From: Olivibacter sitiensis DSM 17696
GTDB lineage: Bacteria > Bacteroidota > Bacteroidia > Sphingobacteriales > Sphingobacteriaceae
Reading direction: 5' to 3'
DNA: 64,000 nt
Assembly (NCBI RefSeq): GCF_000427965.1
Contig: NZ_ATZA01000002.1
Span: 124,001 to 188,000, forward strand
Position 1 is the first letter of the stretch, and each line of letters starts with the position of its first letter. The translations under genes and the position numbers were made by a program. The notes beneath the pieces are model-generated. The model saw nothing but the letters and a program-made list of their open reading frames with translations, was not told the DNA's origin and made no database searches. Shown piece after piece: positions 25,035 through 36,118 of this stretch.

Positions 25035-28000
25035 ATGTACAAAGAATATAAGCAACTCAATCTATCGGAAATAGGCAAGCAGGTACTGAATAGCTGGAAA
25101 AACAACCATATTTTCGAGAAAAGTGTACTCAATAGGCCCTCATCAAACCCTTATACATTTTACGAAGGGCCCCCATCGGCCAATGGTATGCCTGGCATTC
25201 ACCATGTGATGGCCCGTAGCATCAAAGATATCTTTTGTCGCTACAAGACGCTTAAGGGGTACCAAGTAAAACGTAAAGGCGGCTGGGATACGCACGGATT
25301 GCCTATTGAGCTTGCTGTAGAAAAAACATTGGGAATCACCAAAGAAGATATTGGCAAGACCATATCGGTAGAGGAATACAACGCTGCTTGCCGCAAGGAA
25401 GTGATGCGCTATACAGATGTATGGAATGACCTCACCGAGAAAATGGGCTATTGGGTAGATTTGGAGCATCCTTATATCACCTATGACACCAAGTACATGG
25501 AAACCCTCTGGTGGATACTGAAAGAGCTCCACAAAAAGGATTTGCTGTACAAGGGCTATACCATACAGCCTTATTCACCTGCTGCGGGGACGGGATTGAG
25601 CTCGCACGAGTTGAACCAACCAGGCACTTACAAGCCACTTAAAGACACCACGATTGTTGCCGAATTCAGGATCAAGAAAGATCAGGTACATCCCCTTATG
25701 CCCGTTCTCTTCAACCAAGATTCGGAAGATACGGTATTCATCGCCTGGACCACTACTCCATGGACCTTGCCGTCCAATTGTGCTTTGGTCATAGGCAAGC
25801 AAATCACTTATGCCAAGGTGAGTACTTTCAATCAGTACACCCACTTACCTGTTAGTGTCATATTGGCAAAGGACCTCATCCCGAAATATTTCAAGGCAGA
25901 GGCCAAGGACCTTCCTTTCCAAGACTACCAAGCGGGAGACAAGCTTATCCCTTGGCAACTGGCAGCTGAGTTCAAGGGAGAAGAACTCATCAACCTACGC
26001 TACGAACAGCTTATGCCCTATGTGAACAGTCCAGAGCTGGAAGAAAAGGCTTTCAGGGTAATTCCTGGTGATTTCGTCACTACCGAAGACGGTACCGGCA
26101 TCGTACATGCAGCAGCAACCTTTGGGGCGGACGACTTTCGGGTATGCCGTGAAAATGGCGTCCCCGGCATCTTGGTAAAGGATGAAAATGGCAAGGACGT
26201 CCCTCTAGTAGACAAGAAAGGACGCTTTGTTGCCGAAGTGTCGGATTTTGCCGGACGCTATGTCAAGGAAGAATACTATAGTGACGAAGAACGAAACGCA
26301 CCGGATTTTCGCCCCACGGATGTGCTGATTGCCATTATGCTCAAAGAGCAGAATAAGGCCTTCGACGTAAAGAAATACGAACACAGCTATCCACATTGTT
26401 GGCGTACTGACAAACCCATTCTGTACTACCCGCTAGACAGCTGGTTTATCCGCACCACGGCCTTGCGCGAGCGGATGGTAGAACTCAACAAAACCATAAA
26501 CTGGAAACCCGAAGCTACCGGCACGGGCCGCTTTGGCAACTGGTTAGAGAATTTGGTGGATTGGAATTTATCGCGCTCCAGGTTTTGGGGCACCCCCCTA
26601 CCTATCTGGCGGAGTGAAGACGAATCGGAAGAAATATGTGTCGGCTCATTGCCCGAGCTGCGCCAATGGATGGAAAAAAGCCTTTTGTCTGCCCAGTTGA
26701 CGGATGATGAACGTAGCAAGCTGAAAGCTTACCTGGACAAGCTCGATACGGGCACGCTGGATCTACACCGCCCCTATGTGGATGATATTGTCTTGATTTC
26801 CGACAGCGGCAAGAAACTATACCGCGAGCCAGACCTCATAGATGTTTGGTTCGATTCCGGTGCAATGCCTTACGCACAATGGGGATTGGATTACGACAAA
26901 TTGGAAAAAGGCGATGCGCGCCCTTTTCAGGCTGGCTTTGATGGCGCCTATCCGGCAGACTTCATTGCCGAAGGGGTAGACCAAACACGCGGATGGTTTT
27001 TTACCCTGCATGCCATTTCTGTCATGCTTTGCGATTCCATAGCCTATAGAAACGTAGTATCGAATGGCTTGGTGCTCGACAAAAACGGCAATAAAATGTC
27101 CAAAAGGCTTGGCAATGCCGTCGATCCTTTCAAGACCATAGAACAATATGGAGCAGATGCCACTCGCTGGTACATGATCAGCAATGCATCTCCTTGGGAC
27201 AACCTTAAATTTAACGAAGAAGGCCTGGATGAAGTGAGAAGAAAATTCTTTGGGACACTTTACAACACCTATGCCTTCTTTGCCCTCTATGCGAACATAG
27301 ACAAATTTAGTTACAGCGAAGAGGAAATCGCCATCGGGGAACGCCCAGAAATAGACCGTTGGGTTATATCACTACTCAACAGCTTGACCAAGCAGGTTGA
27401 CGAGTATTATGCCGACTTCGAGCCTACAAAAGCTGCGAGGGCAATACAAAACTTCGTAGACGAGCACCTAAGCAATTGGTATGTACGGCTTTCGCGCCGT
27501 CGCTTTTGGAAAGGAGAGTATTCTCAAGACAAGGTTTCCGCCTATCAAACATTATATACTTGTTTAAATACCATAGCCAAGCTGATGTCTCCCATATCGC
27601 CATTCTTTAGCGACAGGTTGTTTTTGGACCTCAATGAGGCAACCAAAAAAGAAGCGGTAGAATCAGTGCACCTTGCGGACTTCCCCGTTTACGATGCGGC
27701 GTTGGTAGATCCCGAACTGGAAGAACGTATGGGATTAGCGCAAGATATTTCTTCTCTCACTCTGGGACTTAGGAAAAAAGTGGGAATTAATGTACGACAG
27801 CCGCTAAACAAAATCCTGCTCCCCGTGTTAGATGAAGCATTCAGTGCAAAGGTGGCTAAAGTGAAGGATTTGATTTTAAGTGAAACCAACATCAAACAGC
27901 TTGAATTCATCAAAGACGCTTCGGGCATCATCAAGAAAAAAATAAAACCCAATTTTAAGGTATTGGGACCGAAAGTGGGGAAAGACATGAAAACAGTGGC

Positions 28001-28451
28001 TGCTGAGATTACCGCTTTTGCCCCAAATCAGATAGCTGAATTGGAGAATAACGGCAGCATTCAGCTTAAGCAAAGCCCATATACCGTTAGCCAAGATGAT
28101 GTGGAGATCATCGCGGAAGATGTGGAAGGATGGCAAGTGAGCAGTTTAGGCAGGCTTACTGTAGCCTTAGACGTTCACCTGAGCCCCGAGCTTAAATCGG
28201 AAGGCATAGCCCGCGAACTGGTAAACAGATTGCAAAATCTGCGAAAAGAAATAGGCTTGGAGGTAACGGATAGGATTACCGTAACCCTGGGAGAAACAAA
28301 CGCTGAAATCAGTGAGGCAATTGAAAATAATAAATCGTATATTAGTGACGAAATTTTGGCCGATAGCTTGACTTATGGAAAATCCTTGGCTTCGGGTGAA
28401 TCCGTTGAGATAGACGGCAATGAATTGAATGTATTATTGACAAAAGTTTAA
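25035..28451 (+). CDS. ileS: Isoleucyl-tRNA synthetase, type 2-like, with GIHH signature
   Basis: A 1138-residue class I synthetase that charges tRNA-Ile and edits Val. The N-terminus MYKEYKQLNLSEI is the family start; an upstream TTG six codons earlier is rejected. The signature motif reads PGIHH (G54-I55-H56-H57) where HxGH is normal, so first and third residues are exchanged. KMSKR is at 687-691, and the CP1 editing domain has TTPWTLPSNCAL. The long C-terminal region after the anticodon-binding domain ends without the Cys4 zinc finger of type 1 enzymes, consistent with type 2 (eukaryote-like) IleRS. Type 2 enzymes resist mupirocin, and the GxHH form is reported to raise resistance further. 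A DksA-like gene follows 51 bp downstream. Confidence 0.96.
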   Translation: MYKEYKQLNLSEIGKQVLNSWKNNHIFEKSVLNRPSSNPYTFYEGPPSANGMPGIHHVMARSIKDIFCRYKTLKGYQVKRKGGWDTHGLPIELAVEKTLGITKEDIGKTISVEEYNAACRKEVMRYTDVWNDLTEKMGYWVDLEHPYITYDTKYMETLWWILKELHKKDLLYKGYTIQPYSPAAGTGLSSHELNQPGTYKPLKDTTIVAEFRIKKDQVHPLMPVLFNQDSEDTVFIAWTTTPWTLPSNCALVIGKQITYAKVSTFNQYTHLPVSVILAKDLIPKYFKAEAKDLPFQDYQAGDKLIPWQLAAEFKGEELINLRYEQLMPYVNSPELEEKAFRVIPGDFVTTEDGTGIVHAAATFGADDFRVCRENGVPGILVKDENGKDVPLVDKKGRFVAEVSDFAGRYVKEEYYSDEERNAPDFRPTDVLIAIMLKEQNKAFDVKKYEHSYPHCWRTDKPILYYPLDSWFIRTTALRERMVELNKTINWKPEATGTGRFGNWLENLVDWNLSRSRFWGTPLPIWRSEDESEEICVGSLPELRQWMEKSLLSAQLTDDERSKLKAYLDKLDTGTLDLHRPYVDDIVLISDSGKKLYREPDLIDVWFDSGAMPYAQWGLDYDKLEKGDARPFQAGFDGAYPADFIAEGVDQTRGWFFTLHAISVMLCDSIAYRNVVSNGLVLDKNGNKMSKRLGNAVDPFKTIEQYGADATRWYMISNASPWDNLKFNEEGLDEVRRKFFGTLYNTYAFFALYANIDKFSYSEEEIAIGERPEIDRWVISLLNSLTKQVDEYYADFEPTKAARAIQNFVDEHLSNWYVRLSRRRFWKGEYSQDKVSAYQTLYTCLNTIAKLMSPISPFFSDRLFLDLNEATKKEAVESVHLADFPVYDAALVDPELEERMGLAQDISSLTLGLRKKVGINVRQPLNKILLPVLDEAFSAKVAKVKDLILSETNIKQLEFIKDASGIIKKKIKPNFKVLGPKVGKDMKTVAAEITAFAPNQIAELENNGSIQLKQSPYTVSQDDVEIIAEDVEGWQVSSLGRLTVALDVHLSPELKSEGIARELVNRLQNLRKEIGLEVTDRITVTLGETNAEISEAIENNKSYISDEILADSLTYGKSLASGESVEIDGNELNVLLTKV

Positions 28452-28502
28452 TACTTATTGGAGCAGCAATAAGAGTAATGGACTGACTAAGAAAGAGAAA
28501 AC

Positions 28503-28889
28503 ATGGAAAATAACTCAGAAAAAACACGTTATAGCGATGCTGAATTGCAAGAGTTCAAGGACATCATCCTGGAAAAATTGCGTGTAGCCAAAGAAGAACT
28601 TGGTTTGCTTGCCCAATCCCTGAGCAGTCCAAACAGCAATGGTACGGACGATACGGCCGGAACGTTCAAGACACTGGAAGATGGTTCTGCAACTATGGAG
28701 AAAGAACAAATCAATCAGTTGGCCGCCCGCCAAAAGAAATTCATTGACAATTTGGAAGCAGCACTGGTAAGAATTGAAAACAAAACTTACGGCATATGCC
28801 GCGAAACAGGCAAATTGATCCAAAAAGAACGCCTCAGAGCGGTACCTCATACAACACTTAGCATGGAAGCTAAGATGAAACAATATTAA
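28503..28889 (+). CDS. TraR/DksA-family protein lacking the zinc-finger cysteines
   Basis: A 128-residue DksA-like protein. The helical N-terminal part (YSDAELQEFKDIILEKLRVA) should form the coiled coil that enters the RNA polymerase secondary channel in true DksA. The C-terminal globular region YGICRETGKLIQKERLRAVP matches the family, but only one of the four zinc Cys remains (C99); the others are Thr, His-adjacent or Ser positions, so zinc binding is unlikely. Such Cys-poor forms are seen in this phylum. It may be co-transcribed with ileS and lspA. A stringent-response role is a guess. Confidence 0.85.
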   Translation: MENNSEKTRYSDAELQEFKDIILEKLRVAKEELGLLAQSLSSPNSNGTDDTAGTFKTLEDGSATMEKEQINQLAARQKKFIDNLEAALVRIENKTYGICRETGKLIQKERLRAVPHTTLSMEAKMKQY

Positions 28890-28910
28890 AAGAATAGAAC
28901 AAATGCAAAT

Positions 28911-28953
28911 GAATGCAAGCATCTGAAAATATGCTTTCAGATGCTTAGCATTC
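28911..28953 (+). terminator. Intercistronic hairpin between the DksA-like gene and lspA
   Basis: GCATCTGAAA (28919-28928) pairs with TTTCAGATGC (28935-28944), and GAATGC (28911-28916) pairs with GCATTC outside it. No U run follows, so it may be a weak terminator or a processing/stability element before lspA. Confidence 0.45.
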
Positions 28954-28966
28954 TTGTGTAAGATAC

Positions 28967-29617
28967 ATGAAAGCATATACCAAACCTATCGGCCTTATTT
29001 TGGCAGTACTGATTGTTGACCAAGCCATAAAATTTTGGGTAAAGCTCAATATGACCCTCGGTCAAGAATACCACCTCATCAAGGATAGGGCAATCATACA
29101 TTTTACAGAAAACAATGGCATGGCTTTCGGCATGGAACTTGGAGGCGACATCGGAAAATTAGCACTATCTATTTTCCGCATTCTGGCAATCCTAGGGATA
29201 GGATATGGTCTTCACTACATGATTCAAAGAAAATATAACAGGAGCCTCATACTCTGCGTGGCGCTGATCTTTGCCGGTGCCATGGGCAATATCATTGACT
29301 CCACTTTCTACGGCGTGATATTTAGCGAAAGCACTTGGTATCAAAAGGCCGTGCTTTTCCCTGCCGCAGGAGGCTACAGCAGTTTGCTCCACGGCAAAGT
29401 AGTAGATATGTTCTACTTCCCAATTATTCAAGGGCATTTCCCTCAATGGTTTCCGTTTTGGGGAGGAGAAGATTTTGTCTTTTTCCGGCCCGTATTTAAT
29501 TTTGCCGACTCTGCCATCTCCGTAGGAGTGGCCCTTATACTTATTTTCCAAAAGAAGTACTTCAAAGAAGATGTCAAAGAGCCGGTTTCGTATAATAGCG
29601 AAATCGTAGAGGAGTAA
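28967..29617 (+). CDS. lspA: Lipoprotein signal peptidase II
   Basis: A 216-residue inner-membrane aspartyl protease that cleaves prolipoprotein signal peptides after lipid attachment. Core motifs are ENNGMAFG, GNIID with D111, HGKVVDMFYFP, and FNFADSAIS with D181; the two Asp are the expected catalytic pair. It is about 50 residues longer than E. coli LspA. The extra sequence lies between the catalytic Asp (FSESTWYQKAVLFPAAGGYS, and IQGHFPQWFPFWGGEDF) and would face the periplasm. Several probable substrates are encoded in this window (M14 peptidase, YceI and thioredoxin-like lipoproteins). Confidence 0.95.
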   Translation: MKAYTKPIGLILAVLIVDQAIKFWVKLNMTLGQEYHLIKDRAIIHFTENNGMAFGMELGGDIGKLALSIFRILAILGIGYGLHYMIQRKYNRSLILCVALIFAGAMGNIIDSTFYGVIFSESTWYQKAVLFPAAGGYSSLLHGKVVDMFYFPIIQGHFPQWFPFWGGEDFVFFRPVFNFADSAISVGVALILIFQKKYFKEDVKEPVSYNSEIVEE

Positions 29618-29828
29618 TCCTTTATTGCCCAAGATATACGAAAAACTTTTAGTCTTGCCCTCATACGAGCAACGGCTATAATGCAAGGCGTCATGTACAT
29701 CATTCACTAGCAAAAATAAATCCCCTCCTTTTTACCCTCCATTAGTAGCGGTTAAACGTTTTGTTCCGTTTTTCGTTTAACTATTAGAAAGCGCCAATAT
29801 ATACGCTATCATTAAACGAATAAATAAA

Positions 29829-30536
29829 ATGAAAAAAATCATCATGAGTATTTGTTTCGCCATCCTGGCGTCACTACCTGTTTTAGCACAGAACGCTGCC
29901 CCTATCCAAAATAAAATAGAAGTCTATGGTTATGCCGAAGAAGAGATAACCCCGGACATTATCTATATCAATATCTCCTTAAAAGAGTATTTTGCAGACA
30001 ACAACAATAAAAACCGAGTCGGTATAGACCAATTGGAAAAACAGCTAATAGATGCCGTCAAGAAAGCTGGTTTAAAAGAAGAGGATTTGACCATTAACAA
30101 TGTTTCGAGCTACACCATATATGACAAAAAGAAAAAAGATCCCGGTTTTTTAGCCAGTAAGCAATACCTATTGAAGGTTAGCAATTTGAACACACTCAAC
30201 AACCTATTTGGGTCTTTGGATGAGCGAGGCATTCAATCTACCAGCATATCCAGGTACGATTATTCCAAAATGACTGAAATAAAGAACCAACTTAGAATCA
30301 AAGCCGTCCAAAACGCTAAACAAAAAGCTACGGTACTGGCAGAAGCCTTGGATCAAAAGATTGGAAAGGCCATAGAAGTCAACGACAATAATACGGATGC
30401 TGGCGATATACAGCCACAAGCCAGGATGTACATGATGAAAGCAACGGCAGACAGTATGGAAAGTGCTTCACAGGACATCGACTTCAAGACCACCAAAATA
30501 GGCTACCAACTTCGAATTGTCTTTGAGTTGTTTTGA
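29829..30536 (+). CDS. SIMPL-domain (DUF541) secreted protein
   Basis: A 235-residue protein with a cleavable signal peptide (MKKIIMSICFAILASLPVLAQ). The mature part is a SIMPL/DUF541 domain: IEVYGYAEEEITPDIIYINISL, LIDAVKKAGLKEEDLTINNVSSY, and LRIKAVQNAKQKATVLAEALDQKIGKAIEV, ending in a strand YQLRIVFELF. Family members are periplasmic or outer-membrane-associated and have been linked to oxidative-stress response and cell adhesion; no enzymatic site is known. It is a single gene with about 210 bp upstream and a strong terminator downstream. Confidence 0.9.
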   Translation: MKKIIMSICFAILASLPVLAQNAAPIQNKIEVYGYAEEEITPDIIYINISLKEYFADNNNKNRVGIDQLEKQLIDAVKKAGLKEEDLTINNVSSYTIYDKKKKDPGFLASKQYLLKVSNLNTLNNLFGSLDERGIQSTSISRYDYSKMTEIKNQLRIKAVQNAKQKATVLAEALDQKIGKAIEVNDNNTDAGDIQPQARMYMMKATADSMESASQDIDFKTTKIGYQLRIVFELF

Positions 30537-30561
30537 TAAAGTCATCTAGTTTTCAAAATCC

Positions 30562-30606
30562 ACAAAAGAGGGTTGTCCATAATGGATAATCCTCTTTTGT
30601 TTTTGC
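30562..30606 (+). terminator. Rho-independent terminator of the SIMPL gene
   Basis: A 17-bp stem (30562-30578 with 30584-30600, two G-U pairs) with loop ATAAT, followed by TTTTTG. It is 26 bp after the stop codon. Confidence 0.9.
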
Positions 30607-30679
30607 TTATTTTTTCGTTAATTGCCTATCAAAATAAGACCAAAAAGGAAAGAAAACAATAGCCTATCGTTTTTGTTTT

Positions 30680-33448
30680 ATGGTTGACTTCTCGAAAAAT
30701 AAACTAAACAAAAAAAACATGGATAAACAAATAGCTTCACTGAGAAAATTGAAGGACGAGGGCAAGGATATCGAAAGACTCCCCTTTTCCATACGTATCC
30801 TTCTAGAAAATGCCCTCCGCAACTATGATGGCTTTGCCATTACGGGTGAGCACTTGGACACACTTACAAATTGGAAGGCGGAAGGAACGGATAAAGAAAT
30901 CCCCTATAAACCCGCCCGTGTGCTAATGCAAGACTTTACCGGTGTTCCAGGTGTTGTGGATATGGCCTCCATAAGAGCGGAAGTCGTCAGAAAGGGCAAG
31001 GATGGCGCCAAGATCAACCCTGCAATTCCAGTAGATCTGGTGATCGACCATTCGGTACAGGTAGACTTCTTTGGCACTGACTACGCTTATGAAAGGAACG
31101 TGGAAAAGGAGTATGAGCGAAATTCCGAACGCTATGAGCTTCTAAAGTGGGGACAAAAGGAATTAGACAATTTTACCGTGGTGCCCCCAGGTATGGGTAT
31201 ATGTCACCAGGTAAACCTCGAGTATCTGGCTAAGGGGGTTATTGAACGCGATGGCTGGGCATTCCCAGACACCTTGGTAGGAACGGACTCCCATACGCCC
31301 ATGGTAAATGGAATAGGCGTACTGGGCTGGGGTGTGGGCGGCATAGAAGCGGAAGCAGCGATGTTAGGACAGCCCATATACTTTACTTGTCCGCAAGTAG
31401 TGGGACTTAAGCTCCACGGACAGATACCCGAAGGATGTACAGCCACCGATATGGTACTGGCAATCACCAAATTGCTTCGCGACTATGGAGTGGTAGGCAA
31501 ATTTGTGGAGGTTTTTGGCGATGGGCTAGACAAGCTCACGGTTACAGACCGGGCAACCATATCCAATATGTCTCCTGAATTTGGCTGTACCGTAACCTAT
31601 TTCCCTATAGACCATCGGACATTGGAGTACATGCGACAAACCAATCGCTCCGAACAGCAAATAAAGCTTGTAGAAGACTACTGCAAGGAAAATCTCCTAT
31701 GGCGCACCGGCAAAGAAAACATCAGCTATACCGACATATTGGAGCTCGATCTGGGCACATTGGAGCCAACGGTGTCTGGCCCCAAGAGGCCGCAAGACAA
31801 AATATTCGTCAAGGAACTGCACAACAAATTTGAATCGCTATTGCAGGGCGATTATAATCGTAAATATGTGAAGTACGACAGAAGGCAGGAGCATGCCTGG
31901 CTTACTGAAGGTGGCTCTGGTACCCAGTTTACGTTGAAAAACACGAAAAGCAACTCGGACATCGAAGTATTGGAAACGGATGACCTCCGCTCCGTACGCA
32001 TCATAAATAAAAACCAAGAGTATGTCCTGAGTGATGGAAGCATTGTTATTGCCGCCATTACCAGCTGTACCAATACGTCAAACCCCACTGTGATGGTCGG
32101 TGCAGGGCTGGTAGCCAGAAAAGCCATTGAGCGGGGTCTACGTACCAAATCATGGGTAAAAACGAGTTTGGCACCCGGTTCTCAAGTAGTAACCAAATAT
32201 TTGCAAAGAAGCGGTCTTTTGGAAGATCTAGAGGCTCTGCGCTTTCACCTCGTAGGCTATGGATGTACCTCGTGCATAGGCAATAGCGGTCCTCTTCCCA
32301 CCCATATTGCCGAAGCGGTAGACAAAGCTGATCTTGTAGTAGCGTCCGTCCTGAGTGGCAACCGTAACTTTGAAGCTCGCGTACACCCTCAGGTGAAGAT
32401 GAACTTTCTGGCTTCACCCATGCTGGTAGTGGCCTATGCCCTTGTAGGGAGGGTAGACATCGACTTGCTAAACGAACCACTGGGCGAAGACCCCAATGGA
32501 GAGCCCGTTTATTTGAAAGACATCTGGCCTAGCCAAGAAGAAATAAACGAAACAATAAAAAAATGCCTGAAACAGGAAGATTTTGAGCAGATATACAGTG
32601 TTATCTTTGATGGCGACACTAAATGGCAGGCATTGGAAGCACCTACTGGCCAAGACTACAAATGGTCCAAAAACTCCACTTATATCGAAGAAGCACCTTT
32701 CTTCAAGGATATAAGTGCCGAAGCTGCCAAAACCGAAGATATCAAGGGTGCAAGAGTATTACTGTACTTGGGCGATTCTGTCACCACTGACCACATCTCC
32801 CCTGCTGGCTCTTTTAAATCCGACACGGCCGCCGGACAATACCTAAAGAGCAAGGGGGTAGAGGTGAAAGATTTCAACTCCTATGGCTCACGAAGAGGCA
32901 ATCACGAGGTAATGATGCGCGGCACCTTTGCCAACGTACGTATCAAAAACAAGATTACCGATAAGGAAGGGGGCTTTTCCACCTATTTCCCTACAGGGGA
33001 AACGCTTACTGTGTTTGATACGGCCATGAAGTACGCTCAGGATAAAACACCTTTGGTTGTGCTGGCTGGCAAGGAGTATGGTAGTGGGTCTTCACGCGAT
33101 TGGGCAGCAAAAGGCACCAACCTTTTGGGCATCAAAGCGGTCATCGCAGAAAGTTTTGAACGCATACACAGAAGCAATCTTGTGGGAATGGGCATTGCTC
33201 CAATAGAGTTTCCCAAGGGAGAAAATGCTGCGTCCTTAGGGTTGGATGGTACTGAAACGTTCACCATCCTAGGCTTGGCCGATGATTTAAAACCGCACAA
33301 AAAACTCCACATCATAGCCGAAAAAGAAGACGGCAACAAGATCGAGTTCGATGCGGAAGTAAGATTCGATTCTGCCATAGAAGTAGAATACTATAGAAAT
33401 GGCGGGATATTACAATATGTTCTTAGAAGCTTTCTTAAAGAAGATTAG
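30680..33448 (+). CDS. acnA: Aconitate hydratase, AcnA/IRP1 type
   Basis: A 922-residue [4Fe-4S] enzyme that interconverts citrate and isocitrate in the TCA cycle. Cluster ligands are Cys463 in SCTNTSNPTVM and Cys529 and Cys532 in GCTSCIGNSGP. The domain order (1-2-3, linker, 4) is that of AcnA/IRP1, with domain 4 starting near ARVLLYLGDSVTTDHISPAG and the substrate-binding YGSGSSRDWAAKG loop present. Some AcnA proteins bind mRNA when the cluster is lost; this cannot be judged here. The start at 30680 is the first ATG of the frame; M14 (30719) is an alternative. A terminator follows the gene. Confidence 0.96.
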   Translation: MVDFSKNKLNKKNMDKQIASLRKLKDEGKDIERLPFSIRILLENALRNYDGFAITGEHLDTLTNWKAEGTDKEIPYKPARVLMQDFTGVPGVVDMASIRAEVVRKGKDGAKINPAIPVDLVIDHSVQVDFFGTDYAYERNVEKEYERNSERYELLKWGQKELDNFTVVPPGMGICHQVNLEYLAKGVIERDGWAFPDTLVGTDSHTPMVNGIGVLGWGVGGIEAEAAMLGQPIYFTCPQVVGLKLHGQIPEGCTATDMVLAITKLLRDYGVVGKFVEVFGDGLDKLTVTDRATISNMSPEFGCTVTYFPIDHRTLEYMRQTNRSEQQIKLVEDYCKENLLWRTGKENISYTDILELDLGTLEPTVSGPKRPQDKIFVKELHNKFESLLQGDYNRKYVKYDRRQEHAWLTEGGSGTQFTLKNTKSNSDIEVLETDDLRSVRIINKNQEYVLSDGSIVIAAITSCTNTSNPTVMVGAGLVARKAIERGLRTKSWVKTSLAPGSQVVTKYLQRSGLLEDLEALRFHLVGYGCTSCIGNSGPLPTHIAEAVDKADLVVASVLSGNRNFEARVHPQVKMNFLASPMLVVAYALVGRVDIDLLNEPLGEDPNGEPVYLKDIWPSQEEINETIKKCLKQEDFEQIYSVIFDGDTKWQALEAPTGQDYKWSKNSTYIEEAPFFKDISAEAAKTEDIKGARVLLYLGDSVTTDHISPAGSFKSDTAAGQYLKSKGVEVKDFNSYGSRRGNHEVMMRGTFANVRIKNKITDKEGGFSTYFPTGETLTVFDTAMKYAQDKTPLVVLAGKEYGSGSSRDWAAKGTNLLGIKAVIAESFERIHRSNLVGMGIAPIEFPKGENAASLGLDGTETFTILGLADDLKPHKKLHIIAEKEDGNKIEFDAEVRFDSAIEVEYYRNGGILQYVLRSFLKED

Positions 33449-33470
33449 GAAATATCCATAGCAATAAGCA

Positions 33471-33498
33471 AAAAGGCCTCAGCAACGAGGCCTTTTTT
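33471..33498 (+). terminator. Rho-independent terminator of acnA
   Basis: AAAAGGCCTC (33471-33480) pairs with GAGGCCTTTT (33487-33496) around AGCAAC and is followed by further T. Confidence 0.9.
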
Positions 33499-33630
33499 GT
33501 TTATTCGGGCACTTGATACTGTTCAAAACAAAACTTACCTTTATATGAACATTCCATTATTGCTTGGCAATATTATTGTCTATACCTTAAATGGCAATGC
33601 CGAGTAAACCAAATAATAACTTTATGCATT

Positions 33631-33840
33631 ATGTATCCATATAAATTCTATATACGCCTACTTTTTATCGCCAATCTATTTGCATATTCACATCTCTTTG
33701 CCCAGAACAAAGAGCATGTGCCTAGGCACGAAAGCGTAAGTGGCTTTCAAATAGCCTTGTTTGTCCTTATCACATGTGTAATATTGGCACTCATTTATTA
33801 TGTCCTCAATAAAAGACAAAAGCGCAAATTCAACGAATGA
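33631..33840 (+). CDS. Small predicted membrane protein, unknown function
   Basis: A 69-residue frame with a signal-peptide-like N-terminus (FYIRLLFIANLFAYSHLFAQ, the AQ being a common Bacteroidota cleavage site), a short polar segment, one transmembrane helix (FQIALFVLITCVILALIYYV) and a basic tail (NKRQKRKFNE). The positive-inside charge pattern gives a periplasmic loop and a cytoplasmic tail if the signal is cleaved. No family is recognised. It sits between the acnA terminator and ligA with no overlapping gene. Coding status is supported by this ordered topology rather than by homology. Confidence 0.5.
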   Translation: MYPYKFYIRLLFIANLFAYSHLFAQNKEHVPRHESVSGFQIALFVLITCVILALIYYVLNKRQKRKFNE

Positions 33841-33962
33841 GCAACCAGAGAAATAAATTATTGTGCAATACCTAATTTTATAAAAGACAAAGGCTTTTCA
33901 ATCGCTTATCGTTCAAATCCCCGTTGAGTTGGACAAAAGGTGTCATTTGAATAACTCCGTGA

Positions 33963-36023
<2,061 letters not shown>

Positions 36024-36032
36024 TTTTTAAGC

Positions 36033-36064
36033 TTTGTATATCTAGTCAAATTTGGCTATGTTTG
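36033..36064 (+). promoter_or_regulatory. Promoter of dapA
   Basis: TTTG (36033-36036), a 20-bp spacer, then TATGTTTG (36057-36064): a full match to the Bacteroidota promoter. The expected start near 36070 gives a leader of about 50 nt. Confidence 0.65.
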
Positions 36065-36118
36065 ATGCCATTTAAAATAAATTACAGGGCAAACAGCAAC
36101 AAATTAATTTCTTAATAG

